64,000 bases of DNA, taken from assembly GCF_002778275.1 (NCBI RefSeq), contig NZ_NESG01000003.1, forward strand, positions 310,001 to 374,000, read 5' to 3'. This DNA comes from Limnohabitans sp. G3-2. GTDB taxonomy: Bacteria > Pseudomonadota > Gammaproteobacteria > Burkholderiales > Burkholderiaceae_C. The translations under genes and the position numbers were made by a program. The notes under the pieces were generated by a model. That model was not told the origin of the DNA, ran no database searches, and worked only from the letters and a program-made list of their open reading frames with translations. Positions 43,021 through 52,545 of the stretch are shown in pieces (position 1 is the first letter of the stretch; every line of letters starts with the position of its first letter).

Positions 43021-43749
43021 ATGCCCTTGCACACCGTGGCCCCGCAACGCCTGTACCGACAGATTGCCGAACAACTTCGGCAGTTGATGGTGTCGGGCGA
43101 ATTCGCGCTGGGTTCACGCTTGCCGGCCGAACGCGACTTGGCCTTGCAATTGGGCGTGAGCCGCCCCTCGGTGCGCGAAGCGCTGATTGCACTCGAAGTG
43201 GAGGGCATGATCGAGGTGCGCACCGGCTCAGGCATTTATGTGCAGCGTCTGGATGCGCCCCGCAAATCACCGGTCGCGCCGCCGCTCGATGCAGACACGC
43301 CCGCCGATTGGGGCCCATTGGAAGTGATGAGTGCCCGCCTGCTGATCGAGGCCGAAGTGGCCGCATTGGCCGCCACGCACGCGCAAAAGGCAGACCTCAA
43401 GGCCATCAAAACAGGCTTGCAGCACATGAAGCTCGAAGCGGCGCGGGACGAGGTGCCGCGCGATGGTGACGAAGCCTTTCACGCAGCCATTGCCAAGGCC
43501 TGTGGCAACAGCGTTTTGCTCGACACCGTGCAGCGCTACTGGCAAGCCCGTAATGGCCCCCTGTTTGAGCGGCTTGGTGACTATTTTGAGCACCCGGCGT
43601 CCTGGCAAGCGGCCATCCAAGAACACCAGCAAGTCTTGCAGGCAATAGAGGCGCACGACGCCACGGCCGCCCGCAAAGCCATGCAAAAACACCTGAAACA
43701 AGCCCACAAAAGATACAGCGCGAGCTGGCGCCGCGCGCCTGCCCGCTAG
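43021..43749 (+). CDS. GntR family regulator, FCD (FadR) subgroup
   Basis: The 242-residue protein has the winged helix LYRQIAEQLRQLMVSGEF, then LPAERDLALQLGVSRPSVREAL and RTGSGIYV. An all-helical FCD domain follows with DEAFHAAIAKACGNSVL and HQQVLQAIEAHDATAARKAM, including conserved His residues that bind metal and a carboxylate ligand. It is placed between two divergent sugar-acid operons and reads into the TRAP genes. It is most likely a repressor released by a hexuronate or deoxy acid intermediate. Confidence 0.92.
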   Translation: MPLHTVAPQRLYRQIAEQLRQLMVSGEFALGSRLPAERDLALQLGVSRPSVREALIALEVEGMIEVRTGSGIYVQRLDAPRKSPVAPPLDADTPADWGPLEVMSARLLIEAEVAALAATHAQKADLKAIKTGLQHMKLEAARDEVPRDGDEAFHAAIAKACGNSVLLDTVQRYWQARNGPLFERLGDYFEHPASWQAAIQEHQQVLQAIEAHDATAARKAMQKHLKQAHKRYSASWRRAPAR

Positions 43750-43815
43750 CGCCCAGCGAGGGGCATGCAATTTTTTTCCGCGTCAGCATTTTTTACAAAC
43801 CAAGAGGAGACTGAG

Positions 43816-44811
43816 ATGAGCAAACGATTGACCCTGAAAACCCTGGCCACCGTCGGCGCCTTTGCCGTGGGGGCCCTGACCGTACTGGGCAGCACCGCGG
43901 TGCAAGCCCAGCAAAAAATCAAGTGGGCCCACGTCTACGAGACCTCTGAGCCCTACCACACCGAATCGGTGTGGGCGGCCGAAGAAATCAAAAAACGCAG
44001 CAACGGCAAATACGACATCCAGGTCTTCCCCGCGTCCACCTTGGGCAAGGAAACAGACATCAACCAAGGCCTGACCCTGGGCACGGTGGACATGATCATC
44101 AGCGGACCCTCATTTGCGGCCCGCACTTATCCCCGCTTTGGCATTGCCTACTACCCCTTCATCTTCCGCGATGGCGACCACCTGATTGCCTACTCCAAGA
44201 GCCCCGTGTTCCAGGAAATGGTGTCCGAGTTCCGGGCCAAAACGGGCATCCAGGTCACGGCCTACACCTACTACGGCGCACGCCACACCACGGCTCAAAA
44301 AGCCTTCACCAACTGCGCTGGCATGAAGGGTATCAAGATCCGCGTGCCCGATGTGCCCGCTTACCGCGCCACACCTGAGGCCTGCGGCGCCAACCCCACC
44401 CCGATTGCTTTTGCCGAGGTGTATTTGGCCCTGCAAAACGGCACCGTGGAAGCCCAAGAGAACCCCTTGACCACGATCGAGGCCAAGAAGTTTTTTGAAG
44501 TGCAAAAAGCCATCATGATGACCGGCCACATCGTGGACGGTTTGACCACGCAAATTGCACCGCACCTCTGGAACAAGCTCAGCGATGCTGAAAAGAAAAT
44601 GTTCACGGACGTGACGCAAGAAGCCGCGGTGCGCGCCACCGCCAAGATCAAGGCCCGCGAAGCCGAGTTGGTGGACGAGTTCAAGAAAAAAGGCCTGCAA
44701 ATCGTGCAGGTGGACCGCAAGTCGTTCCAAGACGCTGTGCTGAAAAACAAACCCCTGACCTCCATGGGCTTCACGCAGTCTGACTTCGACAAGATCCAAG
44801 CGGCCAAGTAA
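43816..44811 (+). CDS. dctP: TRAP transporter periplasmic binding protein (sugar-acid locus)
   Basis: DctP proteins capture organic or sugar acids for the sodium-driven TRAP uptake system. ATG 43816 has an AGGAGA Shine-Dalgarno and begins a signal peptide ending TAVQA|QQKIKWAH. The mature part has the family signature SNGKYDIQVFPASTLGKETD and the ligand-carboxylate Arg in KIRVPDVPAYRATP. It also has the conserved NGTVEAQENPLTTI. It is 331 residues long. It starts 66 bases after the GntR gene; a long hairpin separates it from dctQ. Confidence 0.94.
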   Translation: MSKRLTLKTLATVGAFAVGALTVLGSTAVQAQQKIKWAHVYETSEPYHTESVWAAEEIKKRSNGKYDIQVFPASTLGKETDINQGLTLGTVDMIISGPSFAARTYPRFGIAYYPFIFRDGDHLIAYSKSPVFQEMVSEFRAKTGIQVTAYTYYGARHTTAQKAFTNCAGMKGIKIRVPDVPAYRATPEACGANPTPIAFAEVYLALQNGTVEAQENPLTTIEAKKFFEVQKAIMMTGHIVDGLTTQIAPHLWNKLSDAEKKMFTDVTQEAAVRATAKIKAREAELVDEFKKKGLQIVQVDRKSFQDAVLKNKPLTSMGFTQSDFDKIQAAK

Positions 44812-44869
44812 GGCGCCCCACCATCCGCTGCTGTGCCGCTGGCGCAGCGCTGATGTGTTGGCCCGCTGC

Positions 44870-44900
44870 GGCAGACCGAACGCACCGCGTTCGGTCTGCC
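44870..44900 (+). terminator. Long perfect stem-loop between dctP and dctQ
   Basis: GGCAGACCGAACGC and GCGTTCGGTCTGCC form a 14-bp perfect stem with a 3-base ACC loop. No T-run follows, so it probably blocks 3' exonucleases and raises the level of the binding-protein mRNA over that of the membrane genes. Confidence 0.65.
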
Positions 44901-44934
44901 CAGCCGGCCATGTTTTCGATCCCAAGGACACCCC

Positions 44935-45510
44935 ATGAGCAACCTCCCCGACCTCGATGCCATGCCCAAAGTCATGGGCGACGATGGCCAGTTTCACGCC
45001 ACCGACGACGAAGTCGACCTGTCAGGCACCCCCATTGAAGCCTGGGTGGCACTGGCTTTCTTTTGGGCTTTGGGCCTCACGGTTTTTTACCAATTCTTCA
45101 CCCGTTACGTGATGAACAACTCGGCCTCTTGGACCGAGGAGATTGCCCGCTACCTGCTCATCGCCACGGTTTTCACGGGCGCCACGATTGGCGTGGCCAA
45201 AAACAACCACATCCAAGTGGACTTCTTCTTTCGCTTCATGCCCGACTGGATGGGTCGCGCCATGGGCGTGGTGGTCGACGCCATGCGCGTCGCCTTTTTT
45301 GCCGCCGCCACGGTCCTCACGGGCCAGATGATGGAGAAACTGGGCAGCTACAAAATGACCATCATCGACTTGCCCATGAACCTCGTCTATGGCGTGGTGA
45401 TGGCCGGGTTTGCCGCCATGTGCCTGCGCGCCATGTGGGTGGCCAAGGTGCATTGGCAGCGCGGCTACACCGTGCTGCAACGCCCCGAATCCGAAATGTC
45501 CGACCGCTGA
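44935..45510 (+). CDS. dctQ: TRAP transporter small permease (sugar-acid locus)
   Basis: A 191-residue inner-membrane protein with four hydrophobic helices. The DctQ pattern VFYQFFTRYVMNNSASWTEEIARYLLIA and IGVAKNNHIQVDFFF is clear. The N-terminus has an unusual acidic tail of about 30 residues (DDGQFHATDDEVDLSG) before the first helix. It partners DctM, whose gene begins 21 bases downstream. Confidence 0.92.
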   Translation: MSNLPDLDAMPKVMGDDGQFHATDDEVDLSGTPIEAWVALAFFWALGLTVFYQFFTRYVMNNSASWTEEIARYLLIATVFTGATIGVAKNNHIQVDFFFRFMPDWMGRAMGVVVDAMRVAFFAAATVLTGQMMEKLGSYKMTIIDLPMNLVYGVVMAGFAAMCLRAMWVAKVHWQRGYTVLQRPESEMSDR

Positions 45511-45531
45511 AACGCCTTTAGAAAGTTCTCC

Positions 45532-46926
45532 ATGTTGAAGATCCTTTTTCTCATTCTCATGAGCGGCGGCATCCCGGTGGCCATTGCCATGGCGGGCGCG
45601 TCGCTGATTTACCTCTTGTTTGCCGAAAGCTCCCCGCCTTTTGTGGTGATCCACCGCATGGTCTCGGGCATCGACAGTTTTCCCTTGTTGGCCGTGCCCT
45701 TCTTCATTTTGGCGGGCAACCTGATGAACAACGCGGGCATCACCAACCGCATTTACAACTATGCGCTGGCCTTGGTGGGCTGGCTCAAGGGCGGCCTCGG
45801 TCACGTCAACGTGGTGGGCTCGGTTGTGTTTGCGGGCATGAGCGGCACGGCCATTGCCGACGCGGCGGGCCTGGGCACCATCGAAATCAAGGCCATGAAA
45901 GACCATGGCTACAGCACCGAGTTTGCGGTGGGCGTCACGGCGGCTTCGGCCACGCTCGGCCCCATCATTCCGCCCAGCCTGCCCTTTGTGATCTACGGCA
46001 TGATGGCCAACGTGTCGGTGGGGGCCTTGTTCCTTGCGGGCATCTTGCCCGGCATCTTGATGGCGCTGCTCATGATGCTGACGGTGGCCTATTTCGCACA
46101 CAAAAACGGCTGGGGTGCCGATGTGAAATTCGAGTGGCCCAAGGTCATCAAGGCTCTGGCCGAAACCGCGGTGGTGGTGGGCTGGCCATTGGCCATTTGG
46201 TGGTTGGTGAACAGCATGGGCACGCCCGCCCAAATGACGGTGTTTTTGGCCCTGATCGTTTTGTTCGCTGCGGACAAATTTTTCAACTTCCAGGCCGTCT
46301 TGCCCATCATGACGCCCGTCATCCTGATTGGCGGCATGACCACCGGGGTGTTCACCCCCACCGAAGGCGCGATTGCCGCTTGCGTCTGGGCCATTGCACT
46401 GGGCTTTTTTTGGTACCGAACGCTCAACTTCAAGATGTTCGTGAAGATCTGCCTGGACACGGTGGAGACCACCGCCACCGTGCTGTTCATCGTGGCGGCC
46501 GCCAGCATTTTTGGCTGGATGCTCACCGCTACGGGCGTCACCACGGCCATCTCCAGCTGGGTGCTGGGCTTCACGCAAGAACCTTGGGTGTTTTTGCTGC
46601 TGGCGAACGCGCTGATGCTGTTTGTCGGCTGCTTCCTGGAGCCCACCGCGGCGATCACCATCCTGGTGCCGATTTTGGTGCCGATTTGCCAACAGCTGGG
46701 CATTGACCTGGTGCACTTCGGTCTGGTCATGGTGCTCAACCTGATGATCGGTTTGCTGCACCCCCCCATGGGCATGGTGCTGTTTGTGCTGGCTCGCGTG
46801 GCCAAACTCAGTGTGGAGCGGACCACCATGGCCATCTTGCCCTGGCTGTTCCCCTTGCTCGGCAGCTTGGCCGTCATCACCTACTTCCCCAGCTTGGTGC
46901 TGTGGCTGCCCAAGCAGTTTTATTGA
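45532..46926 (+). CDS. dctM: TRAP transporter large permease (sugar-acid locus)
   Basis: The 464-residue channel subunit has about twelve membrane helices. Diagnostic segments are FPLLAVPFFILAGNLMNNAGI, GMSGTAIADAAGLGTIEIKAM, LGPIIPPSLPFVIYG, FLEPTAAITILVPILVP and LLHPPMGMVLFV. It uses the sodium gradient to bring in the ligand handed over by DctP. It is followed after 45 bases by uxaA. Confidence 0.95.
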   Translation: MLKILFLILMSGGIPVAIAMAGASLIYLLFAESSPPFVVIHRMVSGIDSFPLLAVPFFILAGNLMNNAGITNRIYNYALALVGWLKGGLGHVNVVGSVVFAGMSGTAIADAAGLGTIEIKAMKDHGYSTEFAVGVTAASATLGPIIPPSLPFVIYGMMANVSVGALFLAGILPGILMALLMMLTVAYFAHKNGWGADVKFEWPKVIKALAETAVVVGWPLAIWWLVNSMGTPAQMTVFLALIVLFAADKFFNFQAVLPIMTPVILIGGMTTGVFTPTEGAIAACVWAIALGFFWYRTLNFKMFVKICLDTVETTATVLFIVAAASIFGWMLTATGVTTAISSWVLGFTQEPWVFLLLANALMLFVGCFLEPTAAITILVPILVPICQQLGIDLVHFGLVMVLNLMIGLLHPPMGMVLFVLARVAKLSVERTTMAILPWLFPLLGSLAVITYFPSLVLWLPKQFY

Positions 46927-46971
46927 ATCCACGGGGCTGCTGTTTGGCCCCGTTTTTAAGTGACCCTCAAC

Positions 46972-48501
46972 ATGTCCAATCTCTTCATTCGCCTGCACCC
47001 GTCTGACGACGTGGTGATTGCCCGCAGCCAACTCATGAGCGGAAGCGCCGTCGAAGGCATTCCCGTGCGCGGCCTGATTCCTCCGGGCCACAAAATCGCC
47101 ACCAGCGCCATCGCCGTGGGCGAGCCCGTGCGGCGCTACAACCAGATCATTGGGTTTGCGCACCAAGCCATTGCGCCAGGCGAGCATGTGCACACGCACA
47201 ACCTGAACATGGGCGCGGAAAAAGGCAACTTCGAACGCGACTACGCCATAGGCCAAGACGTGAAACCTGAGCCGGTGCGCAAGCAAGCGACTTTCATGGG
47301 CTACAAACGCTCGGATGGCCGTGTGGCCACGCGCAACTACATCGGGGTGTTGTCGAGCGTGAACTGCTCGGCCACCGCCGCTCGCGCCATTGCCGACCAT
47401 TTCTCCAAACGCAACAACCCGCAAGCGCTGGCCAAGTTCCCCAACGTGGACGGTGTGGTGGCTTTGACGCATGGCACCGGCTGCGGCATGGACACCGAAG
47501 GGCTGGGCATCCAGCTGCTTGAGCGCACGCTGGCCGGTTACGCCACCCACGCCAACTTTTGGGGCGTGGTGGTGGTGGGCCTGGGCTGCGAGGCCAACCA
47601 ACTGAACACCTGGCTGGCGCACAGCAGCCTGCGCGAGGGCGACACGCTCAAGGTTTTCAACATCCAGGACACCGGCGGCACGCGCCTCACGGTGGAAAAA
47701 GGCATTGCCTTGATTGAAGAGATGCTGCCCCGCGCCAATGCCATCACGCGCGAACCTTGCAGCGCCGAGCACATCACGGTGGGCCTGCAGTGCGGCGGGT
47801 CTGATGGCTACTCGGGCATCAGCGCCAACCCGGCACTGGGCGTGGCCGTGGACTTGCTGGTGCAGCACGGTGGCACCGCCATCCTGAGCGAAACCCCCGA
47901 AATTTATGGCGCCGAGCACTTGCTCACGCGCCGCGCGGTCAAGCCCGAAGTGGCGCACAAACTCATTGAGCGCATCCGCTGGTGGGAAAACTACACCGCC
48001 ATCAACGGCGGCGAGATGAACAACAACCCCTCGCCCGGCAACAAGGCGGGGGGTCTGACCACCATCCTGGAAAAGTCGCTCGGCGCGGTGGCCAAGGGCG
48101 GCACCAGCAACCTGCAGGCGGTGTACGAGTACGCAGAACCCGTCACCGCCAAAGGCTTTGTCTACATGGACACGCCCGGCTACGACCCGGTGAGCGCCAC
48201 AGGCCAGGTGGCGGGCGGGGCCAACCTGATTTGCTTCACCACCGGGCGCGGCAGCGCCTATGGCTGCGCGCCCTCGCCCAGCCTCAAGTTCTCGACCAAC
48301 ACCGCGCTGTGGAAAAAGCAAGAAGAAGACATGGACCTGAACTGCGGCGAGATCGTGGACGGCGGGGTGAGCATCGCCGAGATGGGACAGCGGATTTTCG
48401 AGATGATCCTCGCCGCTGCCTCGGGCGAGCCTACCAAGAGCGAGCGACACGGCTACGGCCAAAACGAGTTTGTGCCGTGGCAAGTCGGCGCGGTCATGTG
48501 A
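46972..48501 (+). CDS. uxaA: Altronate dehydratase family protein (UxaA)
   Basis: UxaA dehydrates D-altronate to 2-keto-3-deoxy-D-gluconate in galacturonate breakdown. The protein has 509 residues from ATG 46972 (a GTG four codons upstream is ignored). An N-terminal SAF-type domain (SAVEGIPVRGLIPPGHKIAT) precedes the large catalytic domain with HGTGCGMDTEG, VGLGCEANQ, GLQCGGSDGYSGISANPALG and NNPSPGNKAGGLTTI. These are family landmarks. Relatives act on galactarate or other acids, so the exact substrate is less certain than the family. Confidence 0.9.
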   Translation: MSNLFIRLHPSDDVVIARSQLMSGSAVEGIPVRGLIPPGHKIATSAIAVGEPVRRYNQIIGFAHQAIAPGEHVHTHNLNMGAEKGNFERDYAIGQDVKPEPVRKQATFMGYKRSDGRVATRNYIGVLSSVNCSATAARAIADHFSKRNNPQALAKFPNVDGVVALTHGTGCGMDTEGLGIQLLERTLAGYATHANFWGVVVVGLGCEANQLNTWLAHSSLREGDTLKVFNIQDTGGTRLTVEKGIALIEEMLPRANAITREPCSAEHITVGLQCGGSDGYSGISANPALGVAVDLLVQHGGTAILSETPEIYGAEHLLTRRAVKPEVAHKLIERIRWWENYTAINGGEMNNNPSPGNKAGGLTTILEKSLGAVAKGGTSNLQAVYEYAEPVTAKGFVYMDTPGYDPVSATGQVAGGANLICFTTGRGSAYGCAPSPSLKFSTNTALWKKQEEDMDLNCGEIVDGGVSIAEMGQRIFEMILAAASGEPTKSERHGYGQNEFVPWQVGAVM

Positions 48502-48511
48502 GGACAGTGTC

Positions 48512-49564
48512 ATGAGCCACACCATTTCTGCCCACGACCTGCGCGCCAAAGTCGCACGCATCATTGAACAAGCGGGCAGCGCCCCGGCTGAAGCCGCGCA
48601 GGTGGCCGACAACCTGGTCATGGCCAACCTGAGCGGGCACGACTCGCACGGCGTGGGCATGGTGCCGCGCTATGTGGACGCGGTGCTCGAAGGCGGGCTG
48701 TCGCCCAACACAGGGGTGAAGGTGCTGCTGGACACGGGGCCTTTGCTCAACCTGGACGGCCAGCGCGGCTACGGCCAAATCACCGGCGTGCAAGCCATGC
48801 AGATGGGCATCGAGCGCGCCAAGCAACACGGCGTGTGCACGGTGGCGCTCAGCCGCTCGCACCACCTGGGCCGCATCGGCCACTTTGCCGAAATGGCCGT
48901 GGCCCAGGGCCTGGTGTCGGTGCATTTTGTCAACGTGCTCTCGCGCCCCGTGGTCGCGCCCTTTGGCGGTGGCGATGGGCGCTTTGGCACCAACCCTTGC
49001 TGCATCGGCGTGCCCATGGGCGATCGCCCCCCGTTTGTGCTGGACTTTGCCACCAGCCGCGTGGCGCAGGGCAAGATGCGGGTGGCCCACAACAAGGGCG
49101 AGCAGGTGCCGCCGGGCTATTTGATCGACGAACACGGCCACCCCACCAACGACCCCGGCGTGGTGGTGGTGCCGCAGTCCAACGGCCTGTTTGGCGCACT
49201 CATGACCTTTGGCGACCACAAGGGCTTTGGCATGGCCATGGCCTGCGAGCTGCTGGGTGGCGCGCTCACCGGCAGCGGCACCTGGCACCGCGAAGCCGAC
49301 CAACAACGTGCGGTGCTCAACGGCATGCTGACGATGCTGATCGACCCGGTGCGCCTGGGCACGCAAACCCTGTTTGAACAAGAGGCCCTGGCGTTTGCCG
49401 ACTGGCTGCGCCAAAGCCCCGATGCGCCGGGCAGTGAGGGCGTCAAACTGGCGGGCGAGCCAGAGCGCGCCGCCCGCGCCGAACGCGCGCAATCGGGCAT
49501 CTGGATCGACGAGGCCACCTGGGCCGAGATCGAAGCGTCTGAACAAAAACTCCAAGCACATTGA
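48512..49564 (+). CDS. Ldh2/MDH2-type (malate/L-lactate/sugar-acid) NAD(P) dehydrogenase
   Basis: A 350-residue member of the Ldh2 family, which includes malate, L-lactate, ureidoglycolate and 2,3-diketo-L-gulonate oxidoreductases. Visible motifs are GHDSHGVGMVPRYVD, GRIGHFAEMA, GTNPCCIGVP and FGDHKGFGMAMACELLGGALTG. An AGGAC precedes ATG 48512, 10 bases after uxaA. In this locus it could oxidise lactate released by the FAH branch or reduce a keto sugar acid; neither is proven. Confidence 0.88.
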   Translation: MSHTISAHDLRAKVARIIEQAGSAPAEAAQVADNLVMANLSGHDSHGVGMVPRYVDAVLEGGLSPNTGVKVLLDTGPLLNLDGQRGYGQITGVQAMQMGIERAKQHGVCTVALSRSHHLGRIGHFAEMAVAQGLVSVHFVNVLSRPVVAPFGGGDGRFGTNPCCIGVPMGDRPPFVLDFATSRVAQGKMRVAHNKGEQVPPGYLIDEHGHPTNDPGVVVVPQSNGLFGALMTFGDHKGFGMAMACELLGGALTGSGTWHREADQQRAVLNGMLTMLIDPVRLGTQTLFEQEALAFADWLRQSPDAPGSEGVKLAGEPERAARAERAQSGIWIDEATWAEIEASEQKLQAH

Positions 49565-49613
49565 GCGCATCCGGGCCACGGGCCCTGCGATCAAGGCTTT
49601 TACACCGCACACC

Positions 49614-51017
49614 ATGACCCTGTCTGCTGCCACACTCCCCACCCTGCCCGCCGACGTCCACACCCCGGTCTACGAGCGCACACACCACGCCCCTGGCGTG
49701 GTGCACCTCGGGCTGGGCGCCTTTCACCGTGCCCACCAGGCCATGGTGTTTGACCAGCTGCTGGCCGGCGGCGACATGCGCTGGGGCATCCACGGCGTGG
49801 GCATGACACGGCCCGATTTGGTGAACCAGCTGCGCGCCCAAGACGGCCTGTACGCCGTGCGCGTGGCCGATGGGCAAGGTGTGCAGTGGCAAGTGCCGGG
49901 CGCACTTTGGCGCATGAACGTGGCCGCCACCGAGCGCGATGCCGTGGTGCAAGCCATCGCGGCACCCGCCACCCGCTGGGTCACCCTCACCGTGACCGAA
50001 AAAGGCTATACCCCGGCGCTGGGCCAGCTGCTGCTGGACGGCTTGCGCCTGCGCCAGCAAGCGAACTTGCCCGGCATCACCGTCGCCTCGTGCGACAACC
50101 TGCAAGGCAATGGACACAAGTTGTTGGCCTTGGTCAAAGCCGCAGCAAGCGCGCAAGACGGCGCTGTGCTGCTTTGGCTGGACACGCACTGCGCTTTCCC
50201 ATGCAGCATGGTGGACCGCATCGTGCCCGCGGCCACACCCGAGGTGTTGGCCGCCGCACAAGAAGCCTTGGGCATGCCAGACCATTGCGCCCTGAGCACC
50301 GAGGGCTTTTGGGAGTGGGTGATCGAAGACCGATTGGCCGACCCGCAAGACGCCGCCCTGCTGCAAAGTGCGGGTGTGCGTGTCACCCGCGATGTGCACA
50401 GCTACGAAGAAGCCAAGCTGCGCCTGCTCAATGGCAGCCACACGGCCATGGCACTCATGGGGGCCATCACCGGCAGGCCTTTCATCGCCAGCTGCATTGG
50501 CGTGCCGCACATTCGTGCGTTTGTGCACCGCCTGATGGGCCAAGAAGTCGCGCCGCACCTGAGCCGCAGCGACTGGGCCGATTACCGCGACGCTTTGATC
50601 CAACGGTTTGGCAACCCGTATCTGAAGCACAGCGTGCACCAAATCGCCACCGACAACTCGCAAAAAATCCCACAACGCTGGCCCCCATCGGTGCTGGGGC
50701 AAATCGCCCAAGGCGCCTCGTTTGAACTCCACGCGCTGGCCGCCGCCGTTTTCGTGCGCTACACCCTGGGCGTGGATGAGCAAGGCCAGGCCTACCCTCT
50801 GAATGACCCACAAGCCGAGCGCCTGATGGCGCTGGGCGCGGCGCAGCGCACCGAGCCCGAGGCCTGCGTGCGCGCCCTGCTGGCGCGCGAAGACCTGTGG
50901 GGCCGCGCCTTGCCGCAACACGCCACCTGGATCGCCCGCGTCACGCACTGGCACCAACAAGTCCTGCTGCACGGTGTAGACGCCGTCGTCCAGCAAGGGC
51001 TGGCCCAAGAAGCCTGA
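49614..51017 (+). CDS. uxuB: Mannitol dehydrogenase family protein, fructuronate reductase-like
   Basis: This NAD-dependent long-chain polyol dehydrogenase is 467 residues long. It starts at ATG 49614 with [17 protein letters not shown] (nucleotide-binding GxGxFxRAH), then [16 protein letters not shown], the catalytic Lys stretch [14 protein letters not shown] and KIPQRWPP. UxuB reduces D-fructuronate to D-mannonate, and a D-mannonate dehydratase gene follows directly, which supports that role over mannitol or arabinitol oxidation. No clear Shine-Dalgarno is seen. The frame is open far upstream into the Ldh2 gene, but those starts would overlap it. Confidence 0.88.
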   Translation: MTLSAATLPTLPADVHTPVYERTHHAPGVVHLGLGAFHRAHQAMVFDQLLAGGDMRWGIHGVGMTRPDLVNQLRAQDGLYAVRVADGQGVQWQVPGALWRMNVAATERDAVVQAIAAPATRWVTLTVTEKGYTPALGQLLLDGLRLRQQANLPGITVASCDNLQGNGHKLLALVKAAASAQDGAVLLWLDTHCAFPCSMVDRIVPAATPEVLAAAQEALGMPDHCALSTEGFWEWVIEDRLADPQDAALLQSAGVRVTRDVHSYEEAKLRLLNGSHTAMALMGAITGRPFIASCIGVPHIRAFVHRLMGQEVAPHLSRSDWADYRDALIQRFGNPYLKHSVHQIATDNSQKIPQRWPPSVLGQIAQGASFELHALAAAVFVRYTLGVDEQGQAYPLNDPQAERLMALGAAQRTEPEACVRALLAREDLWGRALPQHATWIARVTHWHQQVLLHGVDAVVQQGLAQEA

Positions 51018-51034
51018 AAACGGAGGCCCGCACC

Positions 51035-52246
51035 ATGAAAATCACCGCCGCCCGCGTCATCGTTTGCAGCCCCGGCCGCAACTTCGTCACCCTCAAAATC
51101 GAGACCGACCAGGGCGTGCATGGCGTGGGCGACGCCACGCTCAACGGCCGCGAGTTGGCCGTGGTCAGCTACCTCGAGGACCATGTGATCCCCTGCCTGA
51201 TCGGGCGCGACCCGCAGCAGATCGAGGACATCTGGCAATACTTCTACAAAGGCGCCTACTGGCGGCGCGGCCCCGTGACCATGAGTGCGATTGCTGCCGT
51301 GGACACCGCGCTGTGGGACATCAAGGCCAAGATGGCGGGCATGCCGCTGTACCAGTTGTTGGGCGGGCGCAGCCGCACCGGGGTCATGGTCTACGGCCAC
51401 GCCAATGGGCGCGACACCGCCGAGACCGTGGACGAAGTGTTGCGCCACAAGGAAGAAGGCTACTTGGCCATCCGTGCCCAAAGCGGCGTGCCGGGCCTGA
51501 ACAAGGTCTATGGCGTGAGCGGCACGAATCGCCTGTACGAGCCCGCCGACGGCAGTTTGCCCAGCGAGCACGACTGGAGCACCGAGAAGTATTTGCGCCA
51601 CACGCCCGGCCTGTTTGAAGCCGTGCGCGAAGCTGTGGGGCCCGACATCCATTTGCTGCACGACGTGCACCACCGGCTCACGCCCATCGAAGCAGGCCAA
51701 TTGGGCAAGGCGCTGGAGCCGATGCGCCTGTTCTGGATGGAAGACCCGACGCCCGCTGAAAACCAAGACGCCTTCCAGTGGATTCGCCACCACACCACCA
51801 CCCCGATCGCGGTGGGCGAGATTTTCAACAGCATCTGGGACTGCAAAACGCTGATCGAGAAACAGCTGATCGACTACATCCGCACCACCGTGGTCCACGC
51901 CGGCGGCATCACCCACCTGCGGCGCATCGCCGACCTGGCCAGCCTCTACCAAGTGCGCACCGGTTGCCACGGCGCGACCGACCTGTCGCCCGTGTGCATG
52001 GGCGCGGCCCTGCACTTTGACACCTGGGTGCCCAACTTCGGTGTGCAGGAGTACATGCCGCACAGCGAGGAGATGCTGTCGGTGTTTCCGCACGCGTGGC
52101 GCTTCGAGCGCGGCATGATGCACTGCGGCGAGACCCCCGGCCACGGGGTGGACATCGACGAAAAGCTGGCGGCCCGGTACCCCTATCAAAGGGCTTATCT
52201 GCCGGTGAACCGCTTGCAGCACGATGGGACACTGTGGAATTGGTGA
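51035..52246 (+). CDS. manD: D-mannonate dehydratase, enolase-superfamily type (ManD/RspA)
   Basis: ManD converts D-mannonate to 2-keto-3-deoxy-D-gluconate. The protein has 403 residues, the usual ManD size, after a CGGAGG Shine-Dalgarno. Metal ligands are in LLHDVHHR (Asp), [11 protein letters not shown] (Glu) and [12 protein letters not shown] (Glu). The substrate loop [19 protein letters not shown], the RAQSGVPG stretch and the C-terminal [12 protein letters not shown] are hallmarks of the group. It is the last gene of the rightward operon, joining UxuB into a two-step fructuronate-to-KDG route. Some ManD-like proteins are only weakly active on mannonate or use gluconate. Confidence 0.92.
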   Translation: MKITAARVIVCSPGRNFVTLKIETDQGVHGVGDATLNGRELAVVSYLEDHVIPCLIGRDPQQIEDIWQYFYKGAYWRRGPVTMSAIAAVDTALWDIKAKMAGMPLYQLLGGRSRTGVMVYGHANGRDTAETVDEVLRHKEEGYLAIRAQSGVPGLNKVYGVSGTNRLYEPADGSLPSEHDWSTEKYLRHTPGLFEAVREAVGPDIHLLHDVHHRLTPIEAGQLGKALEPMRLFWMEDPTPAENQDAFQWIRHHTTTPIAVGEIFNSIWDCKTLIEKQLIDYIRTTVVHAGGITHLRRIADLASLYQVRTGCHGATDLSPVCMGAALHFDTWVPNFGVQEYMPHSEEMLSVFPHAWRFERGMMHCGETPGHGVDIDEKLAARYPYQRAYLPVNRLQHDGTLWNW

Positions 52247-52545
52247 AGTGAGCGGAACATGAGGGCCTGCTTTGCAGCGATTGCGGTCAGTCAGCTTGTG
52301 ATCATCCGGGGCGGCAACCGGCAAGTAGAAGCCCCTGGCCTTACGTCCGCTGTTGGGCGGACTGCACCTATCGACTAAAAGGTGACTAGGGGCATAAAGT
52401 GCCGCTTTGCACAAACTTCTACGCATTGAAGCGAAGTCAAAAATATCCCGTCACAAGCCCCAAACTTACTATGTGAGCATCAATGCGGCCAAAATTCAAT
52501 CGTCACAATCAGCAGCAAATGTTTTGGATCATGAAGCCGAAACGC
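52247..52545. other. Gene-free spacer between the two catabolic loci
   Basis: There are 299 bases with no convincing gene, between the end of manD and the stop of the leftward transketolase gene. It includes a hairpin GTCCGC-TGTTGG-GCGGAC near 52348-52365. Base composition falls from GC-rich to clearly more AT-rich around 52430. No T-run terminator was found for either operon. Confidence 0.5.

Noticed and set aside
45022..48660. 1,212-codon open frame on the minus strand opposite the TRAP permeases, uxaA and Ldh2 gene
   Set aside because: Composition is His/Gln/Arg/Gly-rich and low in hydrophobic order, typical of the antisense of GC-rich genes. The plus-strand genes have clear motifs throughout.
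50792..52426. 544-codon minus-strand frame opposite uxuB and manD
   Set aside because: Antisense shadow without recognisable motifs; ManD metal ligands are on the plus strand.
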